DNA from: Ehrlichia canis str. Jake
GTDB lineage: Bacteria > Pseudomonadota > Alphaproteobacteria > Rickettsiales > Anaplasmataceae
Assembly: GCF_000012565.1 (NCBI RefSeq)
Contig: NC_007354.1
Span: forward strand, 186,001 to 250,000
DNA length: 64,000 nucleotides
Direction: 5' to 3'
Part shown: positions 28,875 to 38,881 of the stretch, piece by piece
Layout of the letters: each line of letters begins with the position of its first letter
Numbering within the stretch: position 1 is the first letter of the stretch
Program-made: the position numbers and the translations under genes
Notes under the pieces: model-generated
Database searches by the model: none
Seen by the model: only the letters and a program-made list of their open reading frames with translations
What the model was told of the DNA's origin: nothing

Positions 28875-29506
28875 TGTGTAATAATATGTTGAAGAGATAT
28901 TGCATAATTAAGATATCGATATGTGTTTTGTTGTTAATTACCTTATCTATAACATTACATTACTTATATAAATCTAATGCTTATATATTATGGCATAATT
29001 TGCACATTGCTGATGAAATTCAAAAGTTGAATTTTGAGATTATGGATGTTCATAAACATGAAGCAATGCTAAATGATAGTGGAATTTTATGGCAAGAAAT
29101 ATCTACATCAAATATATATAGTACTAATACTTTTTATGAAGAAAATTTAGGTAAGTTGATAACTAATTTATGTAAGAAATATTATTTGTTTAATTCTCAA
29201 ATAAACATCTCCAGTCCTAAAATAGTTAATCATTTGTATAATAAACAGTATATAGACGTAATTAAGAGCCGTGTTGATATTAATTTTTCATCTATTAGTG
29301 ATGAATATGTATTTTTATTCCTTAACGCAGTACGTCATGATGTTTCTGGATATGTTAAAGTTGTTAATTTTAATATTGAAAAAAAGACTGATATTACAAA
29401 CGAAGTATTACATTCTGCATTGAAAGGTGAAACTGTGGCTACTATAAGTGGTCGTATTTCATTTGATTTATATAGTATAGTTGGTAGGTTTATTGATGAG
29501 AGTTAG
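28874..29506 (+). CDS. PilO/GspM-like single-pass protein (tentative)
   Basis: A 210-residue protein with one N-terminal membrane segment (about residues 11-29), a short helical stretch (about 41-62), and a C-terminal alpha/beta domain. This is the layout of PilO or GspM, the partners of PilN or GspL in the inner-membrane platform. The start GTG/ATG region overlaps the previous stop, and the end overlaps the next gene by 11 bases, so all three genes form one translationally coupled unit. No diagnostic motif is visible; the call depends on context. Confidence 0.45.
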   Translation: MCNNMLKRYCIIKISICVLLLITLSITLHYLYKSNAYILWHNLHIADEIQKLNFEIMDVHKHEAMLNDSGILWQEISTSNIYSTNTFYEENLGKLITNLCKKYYLFNSQINISSPKIVNHLYNKQYIDVIKSRVDINFSSISDEYVFLFLNAVRHDVSGYVKVVNFNIEKKTDITNEVLHSALKGETVATISGRISFDLYSIVGRFIDES

Positions 29507-30032
29507 TGTAATATTATCAGCGATAGTTTTATACTTAATGTTGAATGTTGGATGTGAAGCTAATACACATGATTGTCTTGGTCTTGTATACGCATTGAAT
29601 CATTGTACAAGTTATGCTTGTGAGATGGATTTTTCTAATGATAAAATTCAATATACAGTTTTTGGATTGAGGAATAATAATTGTAAGTTAATGGAAAAAG
29701 ATGCTTCAGGTATGATGTTGTGTTATATACCGCAGGATGAATTAAAAGTGATGTCTGAGTATTTAGTAAGGGTAATTACCAATAATTTGAATGTTGATAC
29801 TTACAAAATTGAGCGTATGTTATTTGAATTGTGTAACTTTTATTATGTAATGCAAGATAGTTTAATTCCAGAAAATGAAGAAGTGAATGAACAAAATGCA
29901 TTGCAAGTAACACGTGCTGCAGAATTGAAAAGAAGGAATATTAACATTAGTAAAATAAAGAGTATATTTTTTCGAGATGAAGATATTATGAAATTACATT
30001 CCATATATGCCCAAAATCAGAATATGAAATAA
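29496..30032 (+). CDS. small exported Cys-containing protein, PilP-like position (tentative)
   Basis: A 178-residue protein that begins MRVSVILSAIVLYLMLNVGC, a signal-peptide-like segment ending in a cysteine at residue 20. The site is not an ideal lipobox (Asn at -3), so it may be a lipoprotein or a plain Sec substrate. The mature part has several cysteines (C29, C37, C42 and others) that could form disulfides, with patterns NDKIQYTVFGLRNNNCKL and MMLCYIPQDEL, followed by an alpha-helical tail. An ATG at 29496 with AGG just upstream is preferred over an upstream in-frame start. Its position after PilM/PilN- and PilO-like genes suggests a PilP-like role, but it has no clear PilP motif. Confidence 0.5.
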   Translation: MRVSVILSAIVLYLMLNVGCEANTHDCLGLVYALNHCTSYACEMDFSNDKIQYTVFGLRNNNCKLMEKDASGMMLCYIPQDELKVMSEYLVRVITNNLNVDTYKIERMLFELCNFYYVMQDSLIPENEEVNEQNALQVTRAAELKRRNINISKIKSIFFRDEDIMKLHSIYAQNQNMK

Positions 30033-30298
30033 GATTAGTTAACATATGTGTAGCAGTATAAAAGTAATGAATAATTTGTAGGATAAGTTATTTGTGAAGT
30101 GTTAGTGAAGGTTTAATATTATCTTGTGTACTTAATATCATAATGTTTTTACTGCTTTTATAGTATTTTACGTAAACTATCGTAGGTATGTTGTGGTTAA
30201 TTTTATATTATCTTTTTGGTGTACTTTATATGTAATTTATATGCTTGACTAATGAAATTACTAGTGGTATTGATCACTGATAAGTACATTTGTTTTTT

Positions 30299-31093
30299 AT
30301 GAAAGTAACTATTCTTGGATGTGGGTCATCTAGCGGTGTACCAGTGGTAGGCTGTAGATGTGATACCTGTAGTTCAAGCTTGAAGTATAATAAGCGCATG
30401 AGATCATCTATACTTGTTGAGAGTGCTGATGTACAGCTACTTGTTGATACTACACCTGACTTAAGATTTCAAGCACTACAAAATAACTTATCATCTGTTG
30501 ATGCGGTATTATATACTCATTTTCATGCAGATCATTGTGATGGTATTGCCGATCTGCAGCAATTTTTACCTAAACATGATGTAAACAATATACCTATATA
30601 CAGTGATATAACTACTTTATGTTTGTTGACTGCTAGTAATTCATATTTTTTTATTCCTAGCGGACATGCTTCTGTTTCGAAAAAGTGCAGTTATTTGAAG
30701 GCTAATGTAATATATTACTATAAAGAATTTGTTGTTAAAGATTTTCATATATTAGCTATAAAGCAAATACATGGTGTTAACAGTTCTAATGGATTTATAT
30801 TTAATAATGTGATGGCGTATTGTACTGATGTTAAATCTTTTCCAGAAGAATCTTGGAAATTTTTATATAAGAAGAAAGTATTAATAATAGGATGTTTAAA
30901 ATATGATGCAAGTTTTGGACATGCTCATGTAGATTTATGTTTAGATTGGGTAAAAGAGTTAAGGCCAGAAGTTGCTATCCTAACTCATATGAGTCATGAT
31001 CTTGAGTATTATTCTTTAATTGATTATATAAAAAGTCATTCTAAAGATAATATAATAGTTGGTTATGATGGTATGCAGTTTAATATCCAGTAG
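30299..31093 (+). CDS. PhnP-like metallo-beta-lactamase-fold hydrolase
   Basis: A 264-residue MBL-fold hydrolase. It begins MKVTILGCGSSSGVPVVGC, which matches the PhnP/octanoyltransferase-neighbour family, and has the Cys cluster C19, C21, C24 that often holds a structural zinc. The catalytic HxHxDH motif THFHADHCDG lies at residues 73-82, with later ligands in CTDVKSFPEES and LTHMSHDLEY. Family members cleave cyclic or diester phosphates; the physiological substrate here is unknown. ATG at 30299 is used because homologues begin at MKVTILG. It follows the exported-protein gene by about 270 bases. Confidence 0.88.
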   Translation: MKVTILGCGSSSGVPVVGCRCDTCSSSLKYNKRMRSSILVESADVQLLVDTTPDLRFQALQNNLSSVDAVLYTHFHADHCDGIADLQQFLPKHDVNNIPIYSDITTLCLLTASNSYFFIPSGHASVSKKCSYLKANVIYYYKEFVVKDFHILAIKQIHGVNSSNGFIFNNVMAYCTDVKSFPEESWKFLYKKKVLIIGCLKYDASFGHAHVDLCLDWVKELRPEVAILTHMSHDLEYYSLIDYIKSHSKDNIIVGYDGMQFNIQ

Positions 31094-31839
31094 TATAGTA
31101 AAATGATGGGTAGCTAGTGTTAGGGTATCAGTTAATAAGTAAAACTTGCTTTTTATAATTAAGTATAATCTTAATATGTGTGCTACAAAGGTTTAGATCA
31201 TTTTAGTAATGATAATTTCATTGTATTTTGATGACTTAAATATTTAATAGGATAATGTTATTTCTAATTTGGTGTTTTTATTATAGCATTATACAACTTC
31301 ACAAAGGAAGTTTTGTTGTTTGTTAAGTGAGTATTAAAGCAGAAGATGTTATATGTCAGTTAATATTTTTTGTGTTGAATACAGTGTGCAATAATTATAC
31401 AAACTTTTTTCCTTTGTTAGATTTAGAGATAATTAATTGTTCATTTATGGACCAGTTATGTTAGATAAATGAATGTTATTTGTTGGTATTTATAAAGCGT
31501 AAAGCTCTATGTTTTGATCAAGGTTTTTCACTTTAATGCTTATTGTGTATATATGAATTGAAGTGTGTTAAGTAAGAAAGTTGTTGTATGTAAATTGGTG
31601 TTTTTTTTCATACAGATTAGTATTGTTTTACTCATTTTATCTTTTGATTAGATTTTTAGATTATTTTTGTAACAATAGTTTATTGTCTTACTTTGCATTT
31701 ATTGAAGCAATGGATGTTGTGTTTAGGTAATGTTTTAGTTGTAAGAGATAGAGTTACATTACTTTACAGGAGGGGATCTTTTTTGTGAAGTAGTATTAAT
31801 GTAACATTTAATATCAAAAAAAGAGATAAATATACATAT
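31094..31839. other. AT-rich spacer between convergent genes
   Basis: About 750 bases with no gene, tRNA or strong repeat that I can identify. Some T-runs are present, but no convincing terminator hairpin. Confidence 0.45.
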
Positions 31840-32640
31840 TTAATCTGTGATATTGTATTTTATTGCTTCGTTTAAGCTTAATGGGAGTTTTTCAAGGTTG
31901 TATTGTATATCTGAAGAGATTCCGTAAGTTTTTGGCGGTGGTTGTATTTTGTTTTCTATACCATAAATTATTCCTTGTAAAATTGATGTGATAGCTTGTT
32001 TATAGTTACAGTCTGCTCCAGGTACTCGGTGTTCTATTCTGCATTTTGTTGGATCTGTACTAGTACTTGGTATACGAATAGAAGTGCTTCTGTTATTCCC
32101 TCCCCAGCTTATAGTTGTTGGTGTATCTATGTCGGCGTGTATGTATCTTAAATAAGAATTATTATTTGGAGCAAAGAAAATCATATGTTTTTTCATTAGA
32201 GAGCATAGTCCTCCTATGCTGTATAATAGATAGTTACTCATTTTGTTATTTTGATTGTAAAATAAGTTATTATGATTGGCATCAAGTAGATTTATATGAA
32301 TGTGAAATGCGCTGCCTGGTTTATCTAAGTATGGTTTTGCAGCAAAGTTTATACTTCCTCCGAAATGATTTATACTATCTTCTAAAACTTCTTTGATCAG
32401 GTTAATTTCAAGAATGAGATTTAAAATATTGGTAGTTGTTGATGTTTGTATTTCGTATTGTAAGTTGTCTTGTTCTTTTATTATATTGCAGTTAAAGTGA
32501 AATATTTTTTTCTTGATATTAGTAATTAGTAAACTGATATCATTTGGCTCCACATTGTCAAAATAAAATTCTAATTCTATGCCTATTAATGGTATAGCAT
32601 TAAGATTTGTATTAAGATAATTTAGTGTATAGTTTAACAT
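31840..32640 (-). CDS. stand-alone glutamine-synthetase-type catalytic domain
   Basis: A 266-residue protein matching the catalytic domain of glutamine synthetase, about half to three-fifths of the usual length. It starts with IELEFYF, where the second Glu is a metal ligand, and has GSAFHIHINLLD, the FFAPNNNSYLRY block, SWGGNNRSTSIRIP, and RIEHRVPGADCNY. These correspond to GS motifs HxH, the NPTVNSYKR-like loop, the NRSAxxRIP segment and the E-x-R site. The N-terminal beta-grasp domain and the C-terminal part of a classical GS are missing. It may be a gamma-glutamyl ligase-type enzyme rather than a true GS. It lies 6 bases after pstC on the same strand. Confidence 0.85.
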   Translation of the reverse strand: MLNYTLNYLNTNLNAIPLIGIELEFYFDNVEPNDISLLITNIKKKIFHFNCNIIKEQDNLQYEIQTSTTTNILNLILEINLIKEVLEDSINHFGGSINFAAKPYLDKPGSAFHIHINLLDANHNNLFYNQNNKMSNYLLYSIGGLCSLMKKHMIFFAPNNNSYLRYIHADIDTPTTISWGGNNRSTSIRIPSTSTDPTKCRIEHRVPGADCNYKQAITSILQGIIYGIENKIQPPPKTYGISSDIQYNLEKLPLSLNEAIKYNITD

Positions 32641-32646
32641 ATAAAA

Positions 32647-33792
32647 CTAATGGATTTTAATGGACCTTGTTGCTTTTTTTGTAATACATAATGCAATTAA
32701 GTTAAGAAGCCATGTTATTATGAATAGTGTAAGTCCTAAGGCGTACGCAGATGAAGTTTGAATACTATTAAAATTTTGATCTCCTGTTAAAATTGTTGCA
32801 ATTTGTACTGTGATTGTTGTTACAGCATGTAGCGGATTGAAGCTTAAATGTGCTGTTATACCTGCTGCCATTAATACAATCATTGTTTCTCCAATTACTC
32901 TTGAAATTGATAATATGATTGAACTGATAATGTTTGGTAATGCATATGGAATTATAATATTCCAAATAGTATCTGATCTTGATGCACCAAGTGCCATTGA
33001 TCCATATCGTAGGTTTTTAGGAACAGAGTGTATGGCATTTTCTATCATAGAGGTAATAAATGGAAGGATCATTATTCCTATTACTAGTCCTGCTACTAAT
33101 GCATTTTCTGATTGTGTATTAAGATGATAATATTTTGCTAAGCTTCTGATTGATGGAGATAAAAATACTACAGCAAAGTATCCATATACTACTGTGGGAA
33201 TTCCTGCTAGTATTTCAAGAATTGTGTTTGTTATATATCTTATTTTTTTACTTGCATATTCACTGATATAAATTGCAGAGAATAACCCTAATGGTACAGC
33301 TATAGTTATTGCAACAATTACTATCAGTAATGTGCCGCTTAATAATGGTAATATTCCAAATGACCCTACTGGTTTCCCATCTATGATTTCTGGATCTGGT
33401 TGCCAGTTAGTTCCGAATAAGAAGTCAGTAAGTGGTATTTTACTGAAAAATAGGGCTGATTCATATGTTAAACATAATACTATGCATATTACAACAAGCG
33501 ATAGTAATCCTACTGAAGAAAACATGATACATTTAAGTAGTATGAATTCTTTGTCTATGTATATTGCTATTAATACTAAAACTAATACTATAAATGTGAT
33601 AATGATAGAGACTGTATTAATGTGTTCTGTGTAGAATGAATAGCATACAAAGAATGGATAGGTTATATTGAGACAGGTAATAATGTTAAATTTGTCTTCA
33701 AAGTTAAGTTTTATTTTATGGTAGTTCCCTATTAATAATGTAATGGACAATAATATTGTAGTGAGTATCATATTTTTATAAATAAAGTTCAC
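32647..33792 (-). CDS. pstC: phosphate ABC transporter permease PstC
   Basis: A 381-residue inner-membrane permease. The C-terminal two-thirds show the PstC core: FLFGTNWQPDP, GILPLLSGTLLIVIVAITIAVPLGL, AIYISEYA, LEILAGIPTVVYGYFAVVFL, and the EAA-type loop ALGASRSDTIWNIIIPYALP. The first ~110 residues hold extra membrane segments. With PstA it forms the phosphate channel. The adjacent gene encodes a GS-like protein; pstS lies 8 kb away and pstA, pstB are not in the window. Confidence 0.92.
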   Translation of the reverse strand: MNFIYKNMILTTILLSITLLIGNYHKIKLNFEDKFNIITCLNITYPFFVCYSFYTEHINTVSIIITFIVLVLVLIAIYIDKEFILLKCIMFSSVGLLSLVVICIVLCLTYESALFFSKIPLTDFLFGTNWQPDPEIIDGKPVGSFGILPLLSGTLLIVIVAITIAVPLGLFSAIYISEYASKKIRYITNTILEILAGIPTVVYGYFAVVFLSPSIRSLAKYYHLNTQSENALVAGLVIGIMILPFITSMIENAIHSVPKNLRYGSMALGASRSDTIWNIIIPYALPNIISSIILSISRVIGETMIVLMAAGITAHLSFNPLHAVTTITVQIATILTGDQNFNSIQTSSAYALGLTLFIITWLLNLIALCITKKATRSIKIH

Positions 33793-33914
33793 AAGTTTTT
33801 TACTTATGTAATTTAGGAATTTTACCTTTATTATATAAGTGGATTTATTTTATCACTTTTATAGTGCTTTGTAATATCAAATGTATACTTTTGTTATGTA
33901 ACTTATATTTTACA

Positions 33915-36590
33915 ATGAATAAAATTATGAAAGAAAGCAACTTAGTTGGGGATATTAGGAAATTATTTGTAGATTTTTTTATAAAGAATGGTCATCAGCT
34001 TTTTCCATCTTCTCCATTAATAGTAAAAGATGATCCATCTTTGTTGTTTACTAATGCTGGTATGGTACAATTTAAACATGTATTTACTGATGCTAGTAAT
34101 GCAAATGTAGGTACTGCTGTATCAAGTCAAAAATGCTTGAGGGTAGGTGGTAAACATAATGATTTAGAAAATGTTGGATATACAAATAGACATCATACTT
34201 TTTTTGAAATGCTTGGTAACTTTAGTTTTGGTGATTACTTTAAGGAATTTGCAGTAGAGTTAGCATGGAGTTTTGTAACTAAAGAACTTGCTTTAAATAA
34301 GGACAAGCTTTATTTTACAGTTTATCATGAGGATCAAGAAACATTTGATTTATGGAAGAAAATTAGTGGGTTTTCTGAGAATAGAATAATCAAGATAAAA
34401 ACTAATGATAATTTCTGGAGTATGGGGAGTACAGGACCGTGTGGTCCTTGTTCAGAGATTTTCTATGATTATGGAGAAGATATAGAGGGTGGATTACCAG
34501 GTACTCCAGAGGAGGATGGTGCAAGGTTTACAGAGATCTGGAACTTGGTATTTATGCAATATAATAGAAAATCAGATGGTGAATTATGTGCGCTGCCAAA
34601 AAAATGCATAGATACTGGTATGGGACTTGAAAGAATTTCAGCTGTGATGCAAGGTGTGCATGATAATTATGATATAAATTTGTTTAAGGATTTAATAAAG
34701 GTATCAAAGAAGCAATCAGGTAATACTAATAATGAACTTGCTCATAGAGTTATTGCAGACCATGTGCGTTCAGCAGCGTTTTTAATAGCAGAAGGACTAA
34801 CACCAGGTAATGAAGGTAGAGATTATATTTTACGTCGTATAATTAGAAGAGCAGCTCGTTATGTATACATGTTAAAATATGATGGAGCATTAATGTACCA
34901 AATTTTTCCTAGCTTAATTGATGAAAAAAGTTATGCATATATGGCAGACTATTATCCAGAATTAATTAATGCTAAGGATTTAATAATATCAATTTTGAAA
35001 ATAGAGGAAGAAAATTTTAAAGATACTTTAGTTAAGGCATTGCCATTGCTTGAGAAAGAGTTAGTAGGTTTATCTTCAGGTGGTGTCTTGCCTGGTGATA
35101 TTGCTTTTAAATTGTATGATACTTATGGGTTTCCGGTTGATATTACTTTAGATATTATAAAAGAGAAAGGAATAAAGTTTGATGAACAAGGCTTTTATGA
35201 TCAAATGGACAAGCAAAAAGAGAGGTCCAAGCTTAATCATTCTATAAAATCTGTTCAGCAATTAAAAGGTAAGTTATGGGTAGATATTAAAGAGCATTAT
35301 GGTGGTACGAAATTTGTTGGATATGAGCAATATAGTACCAGGGCTAAAGTTCTATCAATCATTTATGAAGGGGATAAGAGTACTGAAGTAGCTAATGTTG
35401 GAGATAGAGTTAATGTATTGTTAGATATAACACCATTTTATGCTGAGTCCGGAGGACAAAAGGGTGATACTGGTGTATTCAATGTCATTGTAAGACAAGG
35501 AAAAGAGCTATTAAGTTGTGATGATGTTGTTGAAGTGTTGGATACGAAGAAAGTACTTGATACACTTTATATTCATGAGTGTGTTATCAAAACAGGATCC
35601 TTGATTGTTGGTGATATAATTTGTGCGGAAGTTAATTGTGAAAAAAGAAAAAATTTATGTGCTAATCATTCAGCAACACATTTGTTACATTATGTTTTAA
35701 AATCAGTAATAGATCGTAGTATTATACAAAAGGGATCATTAGTAAGTGATGATAAGTTAAGGTTTGATTTTAGTTATGGTGTTGCATTGACAAAAGAACA
35801 GTTAACTTTAATTGAAGATAAGATGTTTTCTTTAATACGTAATAATAGTCCTGTTGTTACTCATATATGTGACTTAAAAGAAGCAATTGCTGATGGAGCT
35901 GTTGCACTATTTACTGAAAAATATGAAGATCATGGAGTAAGAGTAATTAACATAGGAGATTCAAAAGAGTTATGTTGTGGTACTCATGTTAGATATACTG
36001 GTGAAATAGGATGCTTCAAGATAGTATCAGAAGCTAGTGTCGCTTGTGGAGTGCGTAGAATAGAAGCAGTTACAGGTCAGCATGCTATTGACTATTTTAG
36101 AGAGCAAGAGAAAATGTTACATTTGATTGCTGAGAGTGTTAAGTCTCCTATAGACAATATATTGATACAAATAGATAAACTTAATAGAAATAATCAAGAG
36201 CTAAAGCAGAAATTATCAGATGCTTATTTTAGTGTGATTAATTTGCAGGGTATCGCTACTGACAAAATAGGAAGTATTGATTTCTTGTATAGCAGTTTAA
36301 ATTCTGTGCCAATTGATGTTGTAAGAAAATTTATTAATGAGCACCTTGTTAATGATATGATAATGTTCTTTTCTAATGTTGTAGGTCGTAATGTTATGTA
36401 TGTTATAGGTGTTGCAAGCAATTTACATAGTAAAATTAAAGCTACAGATTTTGTGGAAATAATAGGTGAAGTTATAAAGAGCAAGGGTGGAGGTAATAAT
36501 CAATTAGCTCAAATTAGTGGAGAGTATATTAAAGAAGTAGATGTCATATTTCATGTAAAAAATAAGTTGATTAATGTTTTGAGAAATTAG
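33915..36590 (+). CDS. alaS: alanyl-tRNA synthetase
   Basis: An 891-residue AlaRS. The class II catalytic core begins with IRKLFVDFFIKNGHQLFPSSPL and DPSLLFTNAGMVQFK, followed by GSTGPCGPCSEIFYDYG and the GMGLERISAVMQG motif. The editing domain has the zinc-site HSATHLLH and CCGTHVRYTGEIG motifs, and the C-terminal domain ends at GGGNNQLAQISGE. ATG at 33915 is preferred (MNKIMKESNLVGDIRK); a second ATG at 33927 and an upstream GTG at 33864 are alternatives. It charges tRNA-Ala, whose TGC isoacceptor is at 4571. Confidence 0.97.
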   Translation: MNKIMKESNLVGDIRKLFVDFFIKNGHQLFPSSPLIVKDDPSLLFTNAGMVQFKHVFTDASNANVGTAVSSQKCLRVGGKHNDLENVGYTNRHHTFFEMLGNFSFGDYFKEFAVELAWSFVTKELALNKDKLYFTVYHEDQETFDLWKKISGFSENRIIKIKTNDNFWSMGSTGPCGPCSEIFYDYGEDIEGGLPGTPEEDGARFTEIWNLVFMQYNRKSDGELCALPKKCIDTGMGLERISAVMQGVHDNYDINLFKDLIKVSKKQSGNTNNELAHRVIADHVRSAAFLIAEGLTPGNEGRDYILRRIIRRAARYVYMLKYDGALMYQIFPSLIDEKSYAYMADYYPELINAKDLIISILKIEEENFKDTLVKALPLLEKELVGLSSGGVLPGDIAFKLYDTYGFPVDITLDIIKEKGIKFDEQGFYDQMDKQKERSKLNHSIKSVQQLKGKLWVDIKEHYGGTKFVGYEQYSTRAKVLSIIYEGDKSTEVANVGDRVNVLLDITPFYAESGGQKGDTGVFNVIVRQGKELLSCDDVVEVLDTKKVLDTLYIHECVIKTGSLIVGDIICAEVNCEKRKNLCANHSATHLLHYVLKSVIDRSIIQKGSLVSDDKLRFDFSYGVALTKEQLTLIEDKMFSLIRNNSPVVTHICDLKEAIADGAVALFTEKYEDHGVRVINIGDSKELCCGTHVRYTGEIGCFKIVSEASVACGVRRIEAVTGQHAIDYFREQEKMLHLIAESVKSPIDNILIQIDKLNRNNQELKQKLSDAYFSVINLQGIATDKIGSIDFLYSSLNSVPIDVVRKFINEHLVNDMIMFFSNVVGRNVMYVIGVASNLHSKIKATDFVEIIGEVIKSKGGGNNQLAQISGEYIKEVDVIFHVKNKLINVLRN

Positions 36591-38881
36591 TGATCATGCT
36601 TTAGTGCATTTTTTTATAAAAATAGATTTTAGTTTTTTCTTTTATCTTCGGAATATTGAGTATGGTAGTATATATGCTTTTGCAAGAAGATTTGTGTGAC
36701 ACAATAAAATATCTATATTGATTTATGCAAAGCATTGGATAATATAAATAAAGGTACAAGCAGTATTCAATGAATTAAAATTTAATTGTTAAGAGTATTA
36801 TGTCTATTGTACATGTAGGTATCATATGTTCTTTTTTTTATGTAAGCTTATGATTTTTTAAAAGTTATTGAGTCTGAAATGTTAATTGTGGTAGAGAGTT
36901 TTAGTATATGTAAGCTGAACACCATATTTAACTAGAGTTCCAGTTAATAGATGATAATGCTTTGTGTATCATATGTGCTATAAACTATATAGCTTTATAT
37001 GATAATATTTTTGAAAAATATATCAGCAAAGATTTTATTGTTTGTGAGATATTAGATAACATATAGATAGTGTTTAATTGTCTTAAATTTATAAATGGTA
37101 AAATTTGTATATATGAGTAGTTTATATTAAATCTTGATGGTGATGGGATACATTTACAGTAAGCAGTATAAATATATTTTATGATCTTGAATTTAGGCTA
37201 ATAAAGTGAAATTTTGTTGATGTATGTGGTGCAAACTGTAATATCATATTATATTTTGGTAAAGTAGGCTGTAATTTTTTAAAAGAGTTATTTAGATTAA
37301 GTATTAAATAATAGAGTACATTGTAGTAAATACTGAGTGAAAATATATTTTAATTAGCTTGAATTTGTAGCTGACAAAGTGGAATTTTGTATACCATATG
37401 TAGTAGAGTTTTTGTGTGACTTCATATTGTGTTATGGTAAGGTAAGATTTTTTAGTGTTAGTAAGTCTCAAATGATAATAGAAAACTTACTATATGTAAA
37501 ACAGTAAGCAATATGTAGATAGTATTTAATTCACTTAATTTTTGAATAAAGTGTGATTCTGTATAGTTTTATATGGCTTGTATTTTGTTGTAATCTTGTT
37601 GAAAGATATTCTGTATAGTAGTAAGATTTTATTGTGTGTAATTCACTAAATAATATGTAGGTAATGCTCAATTGGCTTAAATTTATGACTAAATAAAGTA
37701 TGAGATTTTTCGCACATGTGAGTACAAACTGTATGACTTCACGTTTATTTTTAAAGAAGTATTGTAGTTTTTTTCAATATAGATCATTTGATATATAGAA
37801 ATCTGTATTGCAAATATATGCTAGAAATAAAGACTTATGATATTCTACGCTGTAAATGTAAGAATAATAGTTATTATTAAACTTACTTGTAGTATGCATG
37901 CAGGAAATAGTATGTTATATTTTACAATAGGTTAGTTAGTATTTTGCATATAATATAAATTTTCATAGAAAAGTTTGTATACTCTTTTTCTAAGTCTATA
38001 GTTCTAAAATGATTTATCTATTTGAATGTAAAGTGGAATTATAATAAAATCTGGATTTGTTATAAGTGTTGAAAAGCTAGTTACGTATAATTAAATACTT
38101 TGATAGAGTATTATGTAAATTATTCTGTTTAGTCAACTTTGAATGATTATGGAGTTATAGACTGAAATTTTATTAATATAGAGTACATTGTGAGTGTATA
38201 GCAAATTATAAATTTATGAAAAGAATGTAATACATGAAGAAGTAGTAATATTTTTACGTAATTGGTTTATAGAAAGTTTGAACGGTCAGTGATTAAAAAA
38301 CTGATTTAGAGTAATATAACTCTAGTATTAATAGCTGTGAATTGATAGCTATAAGAAGTGTTTTTGTATCATGTAAAAAAATTTTGAGTTTGTGAGTGAT
38401 AAGTCATGACATGTAGAAGTATTATTAGAACTTATATGTGATTAGTGTAGTAATGACTATGCTCTATTTATATGATACAAAGTCTTATGTTGATGGTTAG
38501 CATGACTTGATTTGTGTGAGTTTGATCTGTCAAATACGATAATATTTTTTATATTACACTTGTTGCAGAATGTTGAATATGGTTATTGATAATGAAATAA
38601 ATCTCTATAACTAAACAATATCTTTTTATCTTACAATGACAATAATTTTAAAACAATAATGGTAATACTATCCATCTGATAAAATAAATTTTACTGCGAA
38701 TATCTAATTGATAACCTTAAAATGTCACAACATTATGTTTGTTATTCCGTAATAGTGTAAGTACTAGCATAATTTTGAAATAATGTAAAAACATTATGCA
38801 AAATAAAACATTACTCAGAAAATTAATATAGAAACTTACACGCTTCAAAAAGCTATTACAAAATACCTTGTAAGGACAGGA
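36591..38881. other. 2.3-kb non-coding spacer
   Basis: The longest gene-free stretch of the window. I see no open frame with family resemblance and no tRNA. About 36830-37760 is filled with degenerate tandem repeats, described separately. The remainder (37760-38881) is AT-rich, low-complexity sequence. Confidence 0.55.
36830..37760. repeat. degenerate tandem repeats, roughly 105-176 bp spacing
   Basis: A recurring block of the form (A/T)ATT.GCTT(A/G)AATTT followed by a TAAAGTG/GGTAAAA-like element and TTTTGT occurs near 37075, 37180, 37352, 37528 and 37669. A second block with GTAAG.T/GTAGGCT then a TTTTTTA run occurs near 36841, 37267 and 37443. The spacing is irregular and copies have drifted well apart, so this is an old array. 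Confidence 0.6.

Noticed and set aside
31700-31839. Rho-independent terminator between the PhnP-like and GS-like genes
   Set aside because: T-runs are present but I could not find a stable GC-containing stem next to them.
32768-33127. Overlapping frames on both strands within pstC
   Set aside because: Composition follows the pstC codons; no independent signal.
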